A stretch of DNA of 64,000 nt from Fulvivirga sediminis. Lineage in GTDB: Bacteria; Bacteroidota; Bacteroidia; Cytophagales; Cyclobacteriaceae. Position numbers and translations under genes: made by a program. The notes under the pieces were generated by a model, which was given only the letters and a program-made list of their open reading frames with translations, did no database searches and was not told the DNA's origin. The stretch covers positions 1-64,000 of the forward strand of contig NZ_JAESIY010000008.1 in the NCBI RefSeq assembly GCF_016757215.1, given 5' to 3'. Shown here piece by piece: positions 1 to 8,907 of the stretch. Every line of letters starts with the position of its first letter. Positions within the stretch are counted from its first letter, which is position 1.

Positions 1-1
1 C

Positions 2-2539
2 GGTACCTATGAAATCACGGTAACAGATAATGACACAGGCTGTACTGGTTTTGCGAGCATAAATGTAAATTCTAACCCTGGCGTTGGTATTGCTTTAAGC
101 TCTAGTAATGGACCAAGTTCTTGTGGTGCATCAGATGGAAGTATAACATTGTCATTTACAAATGTACCTGACGGAATTTATACCATTAACTATGCAGCTG
201 GGGCCTTTAATAATGTCACAGTAACAAGTAGTGAAGCTACCATTTCAGGTTTACCCGCGGGAGTCTATAATGATTTGAGTATTACTGTAGGTGCTTGTAC
301 TTCAACTCAGGATGTTGATGTTAATTTGAGTGACCCTGTAAATTTCACATTGAATGTAGCTGGCGGTAATATTACCACCTGTGGGGGAAATGAAGGTTTT
401 GTTAATTTAACCATAACAGGAGGCAGTGGCAATTTCACTTATTCATGGGTTGGACCTAACGGATTTGCTAGTACAACAGAAGATATAGCAAGCCTTGATG
501 AGCCAGGAACTTACACTGTATTTGTTAATGATATTAATAGTGGGTGTTCTGCAGCTGCTACTTATACAGTTACAGAACCATCAGGTTGTTCTGGTGGTGG
601 TGGAGAATGTGCTACTGTAAGAATTACTCCGAATACAACACCAGCTACTTGTACTAATTCTGATGGGTCAATATATTTTGATATATCACCATCTACACCA
701 TTAGTGAACAATACTGGCGTGATTATTAGCATTTCTGGACCGGAGTCAAGAACCAATGTTAATGACCCTCAGTTTAATAATCTACCAATTGGTATTTATG
801 ATTTTGAGATTCAATATGGTGATATATCTTGTGTCAAAAAAGGGCAAGTTACGATTGATCAATCAGGTACGGTAGGGGTGCCGGTCGCAACTAATGTTGT
901 CGGAGCAGCGTGCTTTGGTGATGAGGGTACAATGAATCTTGATGTTCCAGGGGAAACAGGTAACGTATTGCAATGGTCTCTGGATGGGTTTAACTGGACT
1001 TCATTTGTAGCTGGAGGACAAATTTCAGTGCCAGTAGGACCGGCTCCAACTTTTGAACAGGTAATTGCTGTAAGAAGAAGTGCGGCAGATCCTTGCAATG
1101 CATCGATTACAGTGGTAATAGGAAATCAGCATAATGAAATTCAATTTACATCTACCTCACATCCAGTATCAGATTGCGAGAATAGTGATGGGTATATAAC
1201 TATTGAATCAATTCCTACAGGTGGTAGCAACCCATCAGGACAATGGGAAGTGGCCGTTACAAATGGAGTTACTCCAAGCAGTTATGGAACACTTCAGGTA
1301 GGTAGTCCTGTATTTGGAGCGGAAAGCCTATCTCCTGGCAACTACACACTATTTGTTAGAGATGAATCCGGTTGTGTTGTGAGTGAAGATGTTGAGATTA
1401 CTGCCCCTGGTCAGGTTAATATAGAAGATGTAGCCACGAATAGTCCTTCATGTGCTAAAGGTGGCAAGAATGGATATATTAAATTTAAGGTTGGAAATAG
1501 AGGTGCTGTTCCAGGTCCTTATGTTTTAATCGTAACATCAGGGTCAGATGAATCTGAAATATTCTATCAAGACAATGACTATGATGGACGTGAGGTTGAA
1601 ATAAGTAATTTGATCGCAGGAGTGTATAACGTTACTATTGACCCTGCTAATAGTCAGTATTGCCCTAACAAAAAATCTTACACATTAGGAGGGCAGAAAG
1701 CTGTTAGTTTTGAGTATGAATTGGGATGTAGTGGAGATAGTGACTTTACTAGAAGTTTAGAATTGTATAATGTAAAAGGGGAGCCTGATCTAGATTACAA
1801 GTTGAGGATTTTGGATTCTCGAGGGGATGAACAGGATAATTGGATTTTTAGAGTAAATTCAACTACAGGTCAGCCTTCTGGTTCTTTTGATATTACGTTA
1901 AGAAACTCTGAGGAATACATACTGATTTTAGAACAGGAAGATGTTACATGTACAATGAAGTCAGACCCGGTGAGCGTAATTGTTCCTGGTCCTATGACTG
2001 CTCAGATAGGTCAAGTTACAGAGTCTTTACCTGATAGATATACAGGATCTTTCGAGGTTATAAAATTTGGAGGTGGTATACCTGGATATATGACTCAGAT
2101 AGAGCTAGATTCTGCTGCTGTTCCTGGTCAAAGTTTCTCTACTAACTATGAAGAGGTAAAGGTGAATAACAATTTCGAATATGAAATGCTATATGAAGAT
2201 ATTCCAGCGGGTAGGTATCTTGTAGAGGTTACTGATAGTTTGGGTTGTATACTAGAACTAGTAGCAAGGGTGCCATTAAATACAGATGTGTTTGTGCCAA
2301 ATATCTTCACGCCAAATGGAGATGCATTGAACCCTACCTTCTATGTAAGAAACATTCCTTCAGATGTAGAGGCAGAACTTGTTATAACTAACAGATGGGG
2401 TAATATTATCTATCAGACTGATAACTATAGGAATGATTGGGAGGCTGAGGATACGCCGGATGGAGTCTATTTTTATAAACTGGACATAGATGGAGAACTA
2501 TATACGGGTTGGGTAGAAGTTATCCGGGGGCATCCATAG
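2..2539 (+). CDS. T9SS type B sorting-domain surface/secreted protein, 3' part
   Basis: The reading frame is open from the window edge, so the N-terminus lies upstream; about 845 residues are visible. It consists of repeated Cys-containing beta-sandwich-like modules (SprB/adhesin style, with recurring 'sGlpaGvYn' and 'GsitL' patterns). The last ~85 residues carry a gliding-motility-associated C-terminal domain: VFVPNIFTPNGD, then ITNRWGNIIYQT, then TPDGVYFYKLDI, ending WVEVIRGHP. In Bacteroidota this domain directs export through the type IX secretion system and surface attachment. The protein is therefore predicted to be an exported adhesin-like cell-surface protein. Its ligand is unknown. 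A perfect hairpin terminator follows. Confidence 0.9.
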   Translation, partial: GTYEITVTDNDTGCTGFASINVNSNPGVGIALSSSNGPSSCGASDGSITLSFTNVPDGIYTINYAAGAFNNVTVTSSEATISGLPAGVYNDLSITVGACTSTQDVDVNLSDPVNFTLNVAGGNITTCGGNEGFVNLTITGGSGNFTYSWVGPNGFASTTEDIASLDEPGTYTVFVNDINSGCSAAATYTVTEPSGCSGGGGECATVRITPNTTPATCTNSDGSIYFDISPSTPLVNNTGVIISISGPESRTNVNDPQFNNLPIGIYDFEIQYGDISCVKKGQVTIDQSGTVGVPVATNVVGAACFGDEGTMNLDVPGETGNVLQWSLDGFNWTSFVAGGQISVPVGPAPTFEQVIAVRRSAADPCNASITVVIGNQHNEIQFTSTSHPVSDCENSDGYITIESIPTGGSNPSGQWEVAVTNGVTPSSYGTLQVGSPVFGAESLSPGNYTLFVRDESGCVVSEDVEITAPGQVNIEDVATNSPSCAKGGKNGYIKFKVGNRGAVPGPYVLIVTSGSDESEIFYQDNDYDGREVEISNLIAGVYNVTIDPANSQYCPNKKSYTLGGQKAVSFEYELGCSGDSDFTRSLELYNVKGEPDLDYKLRILDSRGDEQDNWIFRVNSTTGQPSGSFDITLRNSEEYILILEQEDVTCTMKSDPVSVIVPGPMTAQIGQVTESLPDRYTGSFEVIKFGGGIPGYMTQIELDSAAVPGQSFSTNYEEVKVNNNFEYEMLYEDIPAGRYLVEVTDSLGCILELVARVPLNTDVFVPNIFTPNGDALNPTFYVRNIPSDVEAELVITNRWGNIIYQTDNYRNDWEAEDTPDGVYFYKLDIDGELYTGWVEVIRGHP

Positions 2540-2575
2540 AGATTAGTAAGATGACCTAAGAATAAGTAAATGATT

Positions 2576-2620
2576 AACAACAAAAGCCCTGTAAAGTGAT
2601 TTTACAGGGCTTTTGTTGTT
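2576..2620. terminator. bidirectional intrinsic terminator
   Basis: A perfect 20-bp inverted repeat (arms 2576-2595 and 2601-2620) with a 5-nt loop GTGAT. It is GC-rich at its centre (GCCCTGTAAA) and flanked by A-rich/T-rich arms. It lies between two convergent genes, so it probably ends transcripts from both sides. Confidence 0.88.
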
Positions 2621-2645
2621 TTAAGGTAGAATATGATTAAGTCTA

Positions 2646-3656
2646 TTATAATTCAGTCAGAAATCTCATAGTATCTACTCCATCGGCATAATCCCACAAT
2701 TTTGGATATTGGGCATCACCTAAAGGTTTATGATCTATTGTAAGTTGCTTTTTGCTTACGATACATTGAATTTTATCCTTTTGTCTATTTGTTATTTCTA
2801 ATAGATTTTCATCGGAAGAGTAATATTCAAAGAAGAGTACGGAAATGGGAGAAACCATGTTATGATCTTCCTTCAATAATAAAAAACCATTATCTAAATG
2901 TTTAACACCATTGACTAAATAAATGGATTTATTATAGTCATAGTTGTTAGAATATTTGTGATTATAAGTAATATATTGATACTTGCTCATGGCCTCAAGA
3001 AATGAAACAAAATTATACTCATTGGGCACAAAAAGTTTAGATACGTTCCTACAGCCTAAACCAAAATAGCTGAAAATATCATCAGATAGTTTTTGTAAGT
3101 CTTCTTTAGTTTCACTTCCGTCTAAAATAGCGGCTGAAGTACGGTTTTTCCTTATTATGTTTGGATATTTTGAGAAATAATACTCGAAATATCTACTGGT
3201 GTTATCGCTACCAGTAGCAATTATTGCGTCTATATCTTTTAGCTGATCTTTGATTATAATTTTCTCTTTGAATCGATTATCAAGAGAATTAAGTTCACTA
3301 ATAATAAAATGCATTAAGAAGGAATCCTGTGAACTGATTTTGATAACTGCAATATTTCCACTTATAATAACGGCTAATAAATCATGAAATCCTACGAGAG
3401 GGATGTTTCCGGCCATGACAATGCCAATTTTTTTGTTTTGCTCTTTTATGTTATAGTTACCTACCCAGTTTGATAAATGATCCTCTTTGAGGTAGTTTAT
3501 AATATTATGGAGGGCAAGCTTTACATTATCTTCTGTAAACCAAGGGTTTTGAGATTTAATGCTGATGAAGAAATCTTCATCAGGCTCTTGATCCATGATT
3601 TTTTTAAGTTTGTTTCCCAGTTGGGCGAAAGCAGAAATTCGTTCTTTGATGTTCAT
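2646..3656 (-). CDS. acyl-CoA reductase (LuxC-like family)
   Basis: 336 residues. The sequence has aldehyde-dehydrogenase-like features of the acyl-CoA reductase (LuxC, PF05893) family: a nucleotide-binding-type segment around IGIVMAGNIPLVGFHDL, then IIATGSDNTSRYFEYYF, and FGLGCRNVSKLFVP, whose Cys is the likely acyl-thioester nucleophile. The family reduces activated fatty acids to aldehydes with NADPH. No luxD/luxE or luciferase genes are near, so bioluminescence is not implied. It is divergent from a 4Fe-4S ferredoxin gene 110 bp away, which might supply electrons (inference). The ATG start has no competing upstream start. Confidence 0.82.
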   Translation of the reverse strand: MNIKERISAFAQLGNKLKKIMDQEPDEDFFISIKSQNPWFTEDNVKLALHNIINYLKEDHLSNWVGNYNIKEQNKKIGIVMAGNIPLVGFHDLLAVIISGNIAVIKISSQDSFLMHFIISELNSLDNRFKEKIIIKDQLKDIDAIIATGSDNTSRYFEYYFSKYPNIIRKNRTSAAILDGSETKEDLQKLSDDIFSYFGLGCRNVSKLFVPNEYNFVSFLEAMSKYQYITYNHKYSNNYDYNKSIYLVNGVKHLDNGFLLLKEDHNMVSPISVLFFEYYSSDENLLEITNRQKDKIQCIVSKKQLTIDHKPLGDAQYPKLWDYADGVDTMRFLTEL

Positions 3657-3689
3657 ATATAATCTAATAACCTTTGTATCTCGTTTCTG

Positions 3690-3720
3690 TTTGAAACCAG
3701 GTATATACTTTATATTTTTG
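3690..3720 (+). promoter_or_regulatory. Bacteroidota-type promoter for the ferredoxin gene
   Basis: TTTG (3690-3693), a 19-nt spacer, then TATTTTTG (3713-3720). This fits the TTTG-N19-21-TAnnTTTG consensus of Bacteroidota primary-sigma promoters exactly. The expected transcription start lies near 3727, about 40 nt before the ferredoxin ATG. Confidence 0.75.
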
Positions 3721-3754
3721 CAAAGATTCGAATTTTAAGATTTAAAAGGAATAA

Positions 3755-4114
<360 letters not shown>

Positions 4115-4124
4115 TCAATAAAGC

Positions 4125-5030
4125 TTATTTCATCTTGGCTCTTTTAATGAGATAGGCATTTAAAATGTCATTGAAGTCTGATGAAATGTCTGCTTCAATA
4201 AAGTCTATTTTTAGTTGACCACATCGAAGCTTCAGTTCATGATAGTATTTTTGGATATCTTCAACATATTTATCCTTTACTTGGCCGGGTTGAAGCTTTA
4301 ATTTTTCTCCAGATTCCAGATCTATAAATTCATATGGCCTGTCTTCGAAGTTAAAAGAATATTCTGTTTGCTTATCGGTGACATGAAACACTAGAACCTC
4401 ATGCTTATTATGCTTGAGATGTTGAAGGCCTTTAAATATTTCCTCTATTTCATCCGGATTGTCGAACATATCACTGAAAATGATTATCAGTGATCGTTTA
4501 TGATTTTTTTCTGCCACCTCATGTAGGACAGAGGCTACGCTAGTGTTTTTGTTTTTATCTGTATCATTGAAAAGTTGCTCTAATAGATTCATTAGTTTTC
4601 TAAGGTGAGAACTGGTAGAACTTATGGGAGTGGTGTGTTCAACTTTATCTGAAAAAGTAGTTATCCCTACTGCATCTCTTTGTTTTTGAAGTAAATGAGA
4701 AATTGCGGCAGCACTTAACAAGCTGAATTTAATTTTACCTTTAGATTCAGTAGGGTAGTGCATAGAGGAAGAATTATCTAAAACTAGCTGACATCTTAAA
4801 TTGGTTTCTTCTTCAAAGGTCTTTGTATACAAACGATCTGTTTTTGCATATACTTTCCAATCGATATGTCTTGTACTCTCTCCTGAGTTGTATAAATGGT
4901 GTTCGGCGAACTCTACAGAGAATCCGTGATAGGGCGACTTGTGTAAGCCTGTAATAAATCCATCTACTAATTGACGAGCAAGAAAATCTATTTGACCAGT
5001 GTTTTTAACCTTATCTAGGTTTAATTTCAT
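4125..5030 (-). CDS. DUF58 domain protein (vWA-like)
   Basis: 301 residues, no signal peptide or membrane segment. It contains the DUF58 hallmark near residues 38-75 (YNSGESTRHIDWKVYAKTD, then TKTFEEE) and a vWA-like segment LVLDNSSSMHYP with a MIDAS-like DxSxS. DUF58 proteins usually partner MoxR-type AAA+ ATPases in bat operons, for protein-complex or metal-centre maturation. Here no moxR or bat gene is adjacent, so it stands alone. The exact role is unknown. Confidence 0.85.
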   Translation of the reverse strand: MKLNLDKVKNTGQIDFLARQLVDGFITGLHKSPYHGFSVEFAEHHLYNSGESTRHIDWKVYAKTDRLYTKTFEEETNLRCQLVLDNSSSMHYPTESKGKIKFSLLSAAAISHLLQKQRDAVGITTFSDKVEHTTPISSTSSHLRKLMNLLEQLFNDTDKNKNTSVASVLHEVAEKNHKRSLIIIFSDMFDNPDEIEEIFKGLQHLKHNKHEVLVFHVTDKQTEYSFNFEDRPYEFIDLESGEKLKLQPGQVKDKYVEDIQKYYHELKLRCGQLKIDFIEADISSDFNDILNAYLIKRAKMK

Positions 5031-5208
5031 GCGCTAAACAGTTTTTTTGCTATAAATTTACCGAAAGAGAGGGTCAGGAACACATAATAATACAAAATGT
5101 TTCATAATTAATAATGATACGCTTGCATTGAACGTAATTAATATACTATATTTAAATCGGATTTATGTAAAGTATAAGCAAAAAACTAAAAACTAAACTA
5201 CTAGGATT

Positions 5209-5559
5209 GTGGAAGAGAATAATACCAACGAAAGAGAAGAAATATTTTCAGAAAGAGTGCGTGCAGGTAAGAGGACATATTTCTTTGATGTAAAAGCCAC
5301 GCGTTCGAATGATTACTATCTTACTATTACTGAAAGTAAGAGAAGGTACAAAGATGATGGGTTTACGTACGAAAAACATAAGATTTTTTTGTATAAGGAA
5401 GACTTCAATAAGTTTGTTGACGCTTTAAACAATACTGTAAACCATGTGAAAGAAGAGTTGTTGCCAGATGTTGACTTTAGTCAATTTGATAGGCAGGTCG
5501 ATGATGGGCAAGAAGTTGAAGATAGCTCAGAAATTGATACAGAACTTAGATGGGATTAA
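5209..5559 (+). CDS. PUR-family DNA/RNA-binding protein (DUF3276)
   Basis: 116 residues. The core, about residues 10-75 (SERVRAGKRTYFFDVKATR, YYLTITESKRR, HKIFLYKEDFNKFVDAL), is the bacterial PUR-alpha-like repeat that binds single-stranded nucleic acid; BpuR of Borrelia is a known relative. The C-terminal tail is acidic. The start is GTG at 5209, with no in-frame ATG that would keep the conserved N-terminus. A strong terminator follows at 5581-5610, making it a likely monocistronic unit. The targets of the protein are not evident. Confidence 0.85.
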   Translation: MEENNTNEREEIFSERVRAGKRTYFFDVKATRSNDYYLTITESKRRYKDDGFTYEKHKIFLYKEDFNKFVDALNNTVNHVKEELLPDVDFSQFDRQVDDGQEVEDSSEIDTELRWD

Positions 5560-5580
5560 CACTTTAATGATTTGATAAAC

Positions 5581-5610
5581 AAAGCCCTTGATGCAATCAA
5601 GGGCTTTTTT
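5581..5610 (+). terminator. intrinsic terminator after the PUR gene
   Basis: A 12-bp perfect stem AAAGCCCTTGAT / ATCAAGGGCTTT (5581-5592 and 5596-5607), loop GCA, then a T run. It lies 22 bp past the PUR gene stop and argues against any coding start for the next gene upstream of 5611. Confidence 0.85.
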
Positions 5611-5625
5611 ATTATCTTTGAGCTT

Positions 5626-6723
5626 ATGCTCGGAAAAACATTAACATATATTTTAATTGGCTTACTGGTTTTTCTTCTGCTCAGCTGGCTATTTATAGAT
5701 ATTGTAATCTACGTGGCCATAGCCATAGTAGTGAGTAGTATTCTAAGGCCGGTTACACAATACATTGCCAATACGCAGGTGTACAACATAAGAGTACCTA
5801 GGTTAATGGCCGTAATTATTTCTTATTGTGTGCTTATTGGTTTTTTTACTTCGTTCATAATATTATTTATTCCTTTAATTTCTGAACAGATTGAGGTGAT
5901 TTTAGGTCTGGACTATAGGAACTTATATTTAAAATTAAGTTTGCCTCTTACTAATATAGAAGATTTCCTTATCAATAATAATCTAACGACACAACCTAAG
6001 GGATTTATAGTTGATAGTTTGCGAAGTAGTATTGTAGAGCTGATATCTAACGCTAAGTTTGGTAATATTTTGAATAATGTGATATCTGTAACCGGGCAGA
6101 TTTTAGTCGGTATTCTGGCGGTAAGCTTTATCTCGTTCTTCTTTCTGTATGAAATGGGCTCTATGAGAAGAAAGTTGATAAGCTTTATTCCCAATCGTTA
6201 TTTTGAAGTGACTATTGCTGCATATAATAAAATTGAGAGGTTGCTGTCTAATTATCTCATTGGTTTATTGTTTCAGATTTTCTCCATTTTCACTATTGCC
6301 TCTCTGGGGCTAAGTATACTAGGTATTAAGTATGCCCTTACAATAGCTTTATTTGCAGCTGTGGCTAATTTGATTCCTTATCTTGGGCCTTTGTTTGGAG
6401 CTTGTTTTGGAGTGATTGTGGGGGTTTCCACAGGTACAGATTTATTTACTACGAATAATTATTTGTTTTTGATTATTAAAATAGGGTCTGTTTTTGCAAC
6501 GGTGCAAATTGTTGATAACATCCTGCTTCAGCCTTTGATTTTTTCTAAAAGTGTAAAAGCTCATCCTTTGGAAATATTTATAATTATATTTGCAGGCGCT
6601 TCTTTGGCAGGTATACCAGGAATGATCGCTGCTATACCTGTTTATACAGTTTTTCGAGTGTTTATTAGTGAACTGTATATAGGTTATAGAAGTTATAGTG
6701 TATTTAAATTACAGAAAAAATAA
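5626..6723 (+). CDS. AI-2E family transporter (YdiK/PerM-like permease)
   Basis: 365 residues with about eight hydrophobic segments. Family features include LAVSFISFFFLYEM, then the re-entrant/pore region NLIPYLGPLFGACFGVIVG and a C-terminal QIVDNILLQPLIFSKSV followed by HPLEIFIIIFAGASLAGIPGMI. Members export small molecules or act as Na+/H+ antiporters; the AI-2 name does not prove an AI-2 role. The frame is open further upstream from a TTG at 5572, but that stretch is the terminator hairpin of the previous gene, so ATG 5626 is the preferred start. It ends 6 bp before ychF. Confidence 0.85.
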   Translation: MLGKTLTYILIGLLVFLLLSWLFIDIVIYVAIAIVVSSILRPVTQYIANTQVYNIRVPRLMAVIISYCVLIGFFTSFIILFIPLISEQIEVILGLDYRNLYLKLSLPLTNIEDFLINNNLTTQPKGFIVDSLRSSIVELISNAKFGNILNNVISVTGQILVGILAVSFISFFFLYEMGSMRRKLISFIPNRYFEVTIAAYNKIERLLSNYLIGLLFQIFSIFTIASLGLSILGIKYALTIALFAAVANLIPYLGPLFGACFGVIVGVSTGTDLFTTNNYLFLIIKIGSVFATVQIVDNILLQPLIFSKSVKAHPLEIFIIIFAGASLAGIPGMIAAIPVYTVFRVFISELYIGYRSYSVFKLQKK

Positions 6724-6729
6724 TTTTTC

Positions 6730-7827
6730 ATGGCTCTTAAATGTGGAATAGTAGGATTGCCAAATGTGGGCAAATCAACTCTTTTTAATGCAATTTCAAA
6801 CAACAAGGCAGAGGCTGCTAACTTTCCTTTTTGTACAATAGAACCTAATGTTGGGGTGATTACCGTTCCTGACGAAAGGTTGAGAATTTTAGAGGAGCTT
6901 GTAAATCCTCAAAGAGTGATTCCTACTACTATGGAATTCGTAGATATTGCAGGACTGGTAAAAGGGGCCAGCAAGGGAGAGGGACTGGGTAATCAGTTTT
7001 TAGCTAATATCCGAGAGGTAGATGCTATCGCTCATGTGGTAAGGTGCTTTGAAGATGATAATATTGTTCATGTGGATGGAAAGGTTGATCCTCTTGCTGA
7101 TAAGGAAGTGATTGATGCAGAACTTCAGTTGAAAGATTTAGAATCTGTAGACAAGAAGATTTTGCGAGTAGAGAAGGTAGCTAAAAGTGGAGATTCTAAA
7201 GCTAAAAAGGATCTTGAAGTACTGAAGAAGTATAAGAATCATTTAGAGTCTGGGCAGAATGCAAGGAGTTTGGAAATGGACGCTGAGGATAAAAAATCAG
7301 TGGCAGATTTACAATTGCTAACAGCTAAGCCTGTAATATATGTAGCAAACGTAGAGGAGACGGCACTGCCTAATGGTAATGCCCATTCTAATACTTTAAA
7401 AGAAATGGCAGCTGGTGAGAATGCTGAGGTTGTAGTGGTTTCAGCTTCAATTGAGGCTCAGATAGCCGAGTTGGAAGATCCTGATGAGAGAGCTTTGTTT
7501 TTAGAAGAGTATGGCCTTACAGAATCTGGTTTAAATAAGCTTATTAAAGCCGCTTATAGTTTATTAGATTTAATTACTTACTTTACAGCTGGAGTACAGG
7601 AAGTGCGTGCTTGGACTATAAAAAAAGGCTGGAAAGCACCGCAGGCTGCAGGAGTAATTCATACTGATTTTGAAAAAGGATTTATCAAAGCAGAGGTTAT
7701 AAAATTAGATAGTTACCAAACTTATAAAACTGAGGTGGCCTGTAAAGAAGCAGGAAAGGTAGCCATAGAAGGGAAGGAATATGTAGTGGTGGATGGTGAT
7801 ATCATGCACTTTAGGTTTAATGTCTAA
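6730..7827 (+). CDS. ychF: ribosome-binding ATPase YchF (Obg-like GTPase family)
   Basis: 365 residues, the usual family length. The P-loop GLPNVGKST is at residues 8-16, the switch region has [11 protein letters not shown], the G3 motif is [20 protein letters not shown], and the C-terminus is a TGS-like domain ([17 protein letters not shown]). The NKxE-type specificity motif is replaced by YVANVEE, as in YchF proteins that prefer ATP. It is a cytoplasmic, translation-associated protein. It starts 6 bp after the AI-2E permease stop, probably co-transcribed with it. Confidence 0.95.
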   Translation: MALKCGIVGLPNVGKSTLFNAISNNKAEAANFPFCTIEPNVGVITVPDERLRILEELVNPQRVIPTTMEFVDIAGLVKGASKGEGLGNQFLANIREVDAIAHVVRCFEDDNIVHVDGKVDPLADKEVIDAELQLKDLESVDKKILRVEKVAKSGDSKAKKDLEVLKKYKNHLESGQNARSLEMDAEDKKSVADLQLLTAKPVIYVANVEETALPNGNAHSNTLKEMAAGENAEVVVVSASIEAQIAELEDPDERALFLEEYGLTESGLNKLIKAAYSLLDLITYFTAGVQEVRAWTIKKGWKAPQAAGVIHTDFEKGFIKAEVIKLDSYQTYKTEVACKEAGKVAIEGKEYVVVDGDIMHFRFNV

Positions 7828-7841
7828 TTATAAATTCTGAA

Positions 7842-7876
7842 AAAGGTAATTTTGAAAAGAAATTGCCTTTATTTTT
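7842..7876 (+). terminator. intrinsic terminator after ychF
   Basis: An 11-bp stem (7842-7852 and 7860-7870) with one G-T wobble, a 7-nt loop and a trailing ATTTTT. It lies 14 bp after the ychF stop. The rest of the gap up to 8091 is AT-rich without recognisable repeats. Confidence 0.7.
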
Positions 7877-8091
7877 GACATTATTTAAGAATTATTAGTG
7901 TCTACATAAAATAAAATTCAGTTGAATTTTCAGATTTATCATTTAAAGATTATTTTTATTAAAATATTTTTTTAATATTTATTGTTCGGCCCGAGATTTA
8001 GTTGGTTAGTGCATAATTGCGGATATTTTTTGAAGGAATAATTTGAAAAAGAAACGAGAGGCCTTAATTTTTTGTCTATAATTAATTCAAG

Positions 8092-8907
8092 TTGAGAGTT
8101 AGAATTATTTTTCTTTTAAAGAATAGGGGGAGCCACGTCCCTTTCCATCACCAGTATCTTCTTGCTCAGATGATCAAGGGAATACTTATGAAAGGTGGTG
8201 ATGAAAAGCTCACACAATACTCATTTTATAACTTTTCTGGTCTAAAAGGGCAGACTAAAGTGAGCAGAAAGGGACTTCATTTTTATTCCTCTCGGGTTAC
8301 ATTGGTCTTGTCTAGCCCCAGTAAGGAATTTATTGATTATTTCCTTATGAACCTATTTGAGTTCAGTCAGGTAGAGCTAGGAGGACTTTATTTGCAGCCT
8401 GAGAGCGTAGAGTTAGAAGAAGGTGTGGACCTTTCTGATTCTATGAAATTTATTTGTATTTCACCATTAGTGATATTAAACTCATCATTCAACGATAATT
8501 CTTCAAAGAGATTTATTTCTCCTGAGTCTGATAATTTCTCCGATTTGCTCTATGAGTCTACTATTTCTAGAATGCAAGAGGCAGAGTTGTATACAGAGGA
8601 GCAGATTTCCAGTTTTTATAAGTTTCAATTAGTGCCAGATAAAGCTTATTTGGCTAGGCTAACAGCTGCACAGAAGAAATTTGCCAGGATATATCCAGTG
8701 TATGATCAGGATGTGAAGTATGAGGTAAGAGGATATACTTTTCCATTTACCTTATACGCAGCTAAAGAAGTGCAGGAGTTCGTTTTTAATTGTGGTATGG
8801 GACGTTTTACTCACAAAGGCTTTGGTATGCTGGATGTGGCTAATTCTAACCCTAACAACAGGGTATTGAAATACGAATTTAGAACCCTTAGTCAACAGGA
8901 TTCATAG
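8092..8907 (+). CDS. orphan Cas6-like CRISPR RNA endoribonuclease
   Basis: 271 residues. It shows the order of Cas6 features: an N-terminal ferredoxin-like strand RVRIIFLL; the position normally read as 'LPxNYxYPLxxxIY' is here VPFHHQYLLAQMIKGIL (HH at 19-20); then YSFYNFSGL; SPLVI at 124-128; a helix with AYLARLTAAQKKFARIYPVYD; and a C-terminal glycine-rich loop CGMGRFTHKGFGMLDV (234-249). Cas6 cleaves CRISPR precursor RNA. No other cas gene and no repeat-spacer array is in the window. The start is TTG at 8092: an in-frame TAA at 8083-8085 leaves no ATG or GTG. Its 3' end overlaps the convergent plug gene by 20 bp. Confidence 0.72.
   Translation: MRVRIIFLLKNRGSHVPFHHQYLLAQMIKGILMKGGDEKLTQYSFYNFSGLKGQTKVSRKGLHFYSSRVTLVLSSPSKEFIDYFLMNLFEFSQVELGGLYLQPESVELEEGVDLSDSMKFICISPLVILNSSFNDNSSKRFISPESDNFSDLLYESTISRMQEAELYTEEQISSFYKFQLVPDKAYLARLTAAQKKFARIYPVYDQDVKYEVRGYTFPFTLYAAKEVQEFVFNCGMGRFTHKGFGMLDVANSNPNNRVLKYEFRTLSQQDS

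Noticed and set aside
2646-3656. Bioluminescence locus because of the LuxC-like reductase
   Set aside because: No luxA/B, luxD or luxE; LuxC-like reductases occur widely in non-luminous Bacteroidota.
5572-5625. N-terminal extension of the AI-2E permease from a TTG
   Set aside because: It is made of the terminator hairpin of the preceding PUR gene; ATG 5626 gives a normal membrane protein start.
7828-8091. CRISPR array upstream of the Cas6-like gene
   Set aside because: The stretch is AT-rich with a terminator for ychF but has no regularly spaced direct repeats.
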